A stretch of 64,000 bases of DNA from NCBI GenBank assembly GCA_905221605.1, contig CAJNDS010000045.1, positions 153,501-217,500 on the forward strand, written 5' to 3'. Positions 63,156 to 64,000 of the stretch are shown in pieces; the stretch's first letter is position 1, and the number at the start of each line of letters is the position of its first letter. Source of the stretch: Symbiodinium natans. Lineage: Eukaryota > Sar > Dinophyceae > Suessiales > Symbiodiniaceae. The position numbers and the translations under genes are program-made. The notes under the pieces are model-generated. The model worked only from the letters and a program-made list of their open reading frames with translations, was not told the DNA's origin and did not search any database.

Positions 63156-63300
63156 TACTTGGAGGTTCATGGTACTTATTAACCCAATTATAACTGTACT
63201 TCTAACCCACTTATAAGCCCCTTAAGTGCCCGAATATGGTTATAAGTACACTTATAAGTACAGTTAGAATTGGTTAATCAGTACCGTGAACCTCCAAGTA
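63156..63300. mobile_element. Foldback element, TACTTGGAGG family, intact copy
   Basis: TACTTGGAGGTTCATGGTAC pairs with GTACCGTGAACCTCCAAGTA. The interior has TTATAAGTACA words. It serves as the uninterrupted reference for the copy at 57.5 kb. Confidence 0.85.
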
Positions 63301-63479
63301 AGGCAAGGGCCCACAGTTGAGGGTTTAGGGTTTAGGGTTTAGGGTTTCGGACCCTTGAACCCATCCTTACCAACCGTACCACTCCGACAGATCCAACCCC
63401 ACAAGTTGACCCGGAGTCCCCCCTTTAAAGCCAACACTTCTACCATGGTTTCGAGGGGTTTAGGGTTGAGGGTTTAGAG

Positions 63480-63530
63480 TTTAGGGTTTAGGGTTTAGGG
63501 TTTAGGGTTTAGGGTTTAGGGTTTAGGCTT
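63480..63530 (+). repeat. TTTAGGG array
   Basis: Seven units. Confidence 0.95.
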
Positions 63531-63597
63531 CACTTCAAGGACGAACCTGGCGGAGATGCCTTGTCCTTGGGCTGCAACTCTGCCTTTGCCAGCTGAG
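63530..63597 (+). CDS. Candidate exon, unassigned
   Basis: FHFKDEPGGDALSLGCNSAF followed by AS and TGA. It is protein-like, follows an array directly, and has no partner in the window. Confidence 0.35.
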
Positions 63598-64000
63598 CCG
63601 AGCCGAGAGCTTTGGGTATGACAGATGCGCATGCGATGTGGGGGTTTAGTGTTTAGGGTTTCGGGTTTATGGGGGTTGGGTTTAGGGTTTAGGGTTAGGG
63701 TTTAGGGTTAGGGTTTAGGGTTTAGGGTTTAGGGTTTAGGGTTTAAGGTTTAGGGTCTAGGGTTTAGGGTTTAGGGTTTACGGTGTATGGGATGAACGAT
63801 AATAAGAGGCCCCGAATATAGATCCCCCCCAAAAAGAAATATCCAGGATCTTGTTATCGTAAGAGCACCCCAAAAAGGTACATCTCGGGTTATAAGTAAA
63901 CCCCCAAAAGTTGGAACATCATGGTCCTCATGCCCCTAGAGGGTTACTAAAGGGAACCCCAGCTCAAGTCACCATGTTCCAACTTTCTGGAATTTACTGT

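Noticed and set aside
2134-63530. CRISPR-like regular repeats
   Set aside because: The repeats are contiguous 7-9 bp telomere-type units without uniform spacers, in a eukaryotic setting.
1-64000. Window as a true chromosome end
   Set aside because: Arrays face both ways, are short and are mixed with genes throughout. No terminal unidirectional array is present.

Overview
This looks like nuclear DNA of a dinoflagellate, possibly a suessialean or symbiodiniacean. TTTAGGG/CCCTAAA telomere-type repeats occur as tracts of two to dozens of units, in both orientations, through nearly the whole window. Genes are split into many exons with AG|G acceptors and GT or GC donors. Two recognisable protein families are, as far as I recall, dinoflagellate-specific expansions. 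No bacterial-style operons, rRNA or tRNA genes were seen. The genus is inference.

Layout. (1) 1-7600: a repeat-free leader of about 1.6 kb with coding-like but unassigned frames, then telomere-like repeats with isolated coding-like segments on the + strand, two copies of a 120-bp inverted-repeat element and a 328-bp foldback. (2) 7850-20500: a block with few repeats holding three multi-exon units, all on the minus strand. The unit at 17.1-20.5 kb starts with a domain resembling a degenerate cytosine-C5 methyltransferase fold. The unit at 14.5-16.2 kb is acidic and unassigned. The unit at 7.85-13.9 kb is a large unassigned protein with two Asp-centred motifs. They could be fewer or more genes than three. 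(3) 21.6-37.1 kb and 43.6-61.4 kb: the main result. Two diverged copies of one gene lie in tandem on the + strand, broken into micro-exons of 20-57 bases separated by kilobases of telomere-like repeats and inverted-repeat elements. Thirteen exon pairs are collinear. Twelve have equal or codon-equivalent lengths, most at shared splice boundaries, and the phases chain in frame in three runs. The spliced product resembles a repeated dinoflagellate beta-sandwich domain. (4) 40844-41866: between the two copies, one uninterrupted gene for a fascin-like beta-trefoil protein fused to an ISG12/IFI27-type hydrophobic segment. (5) 51.2-51.6 kb: a broken non-LTR reverse-transcriptase fragment on the minus strand.

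Mobile sequences. Nine copies of a 120-bp inverted-repeat element with TA flanks were found, several sitting in the TA of a telomeric heptamer, plus at least ten other foldback families. In one foldback a telomeric array splits the terminal repeat. Arrays and elements have therefore inserted into each other, and both fill the introns. Other features are arrays of variant repeat units, a higher-order repeat whose length changes in steps of 7 bp, long poly-G tracts and two AT-rich islands.

Exon limits in region 2, and all isolated coding-like segments without a partner, are approximate and made by eye.
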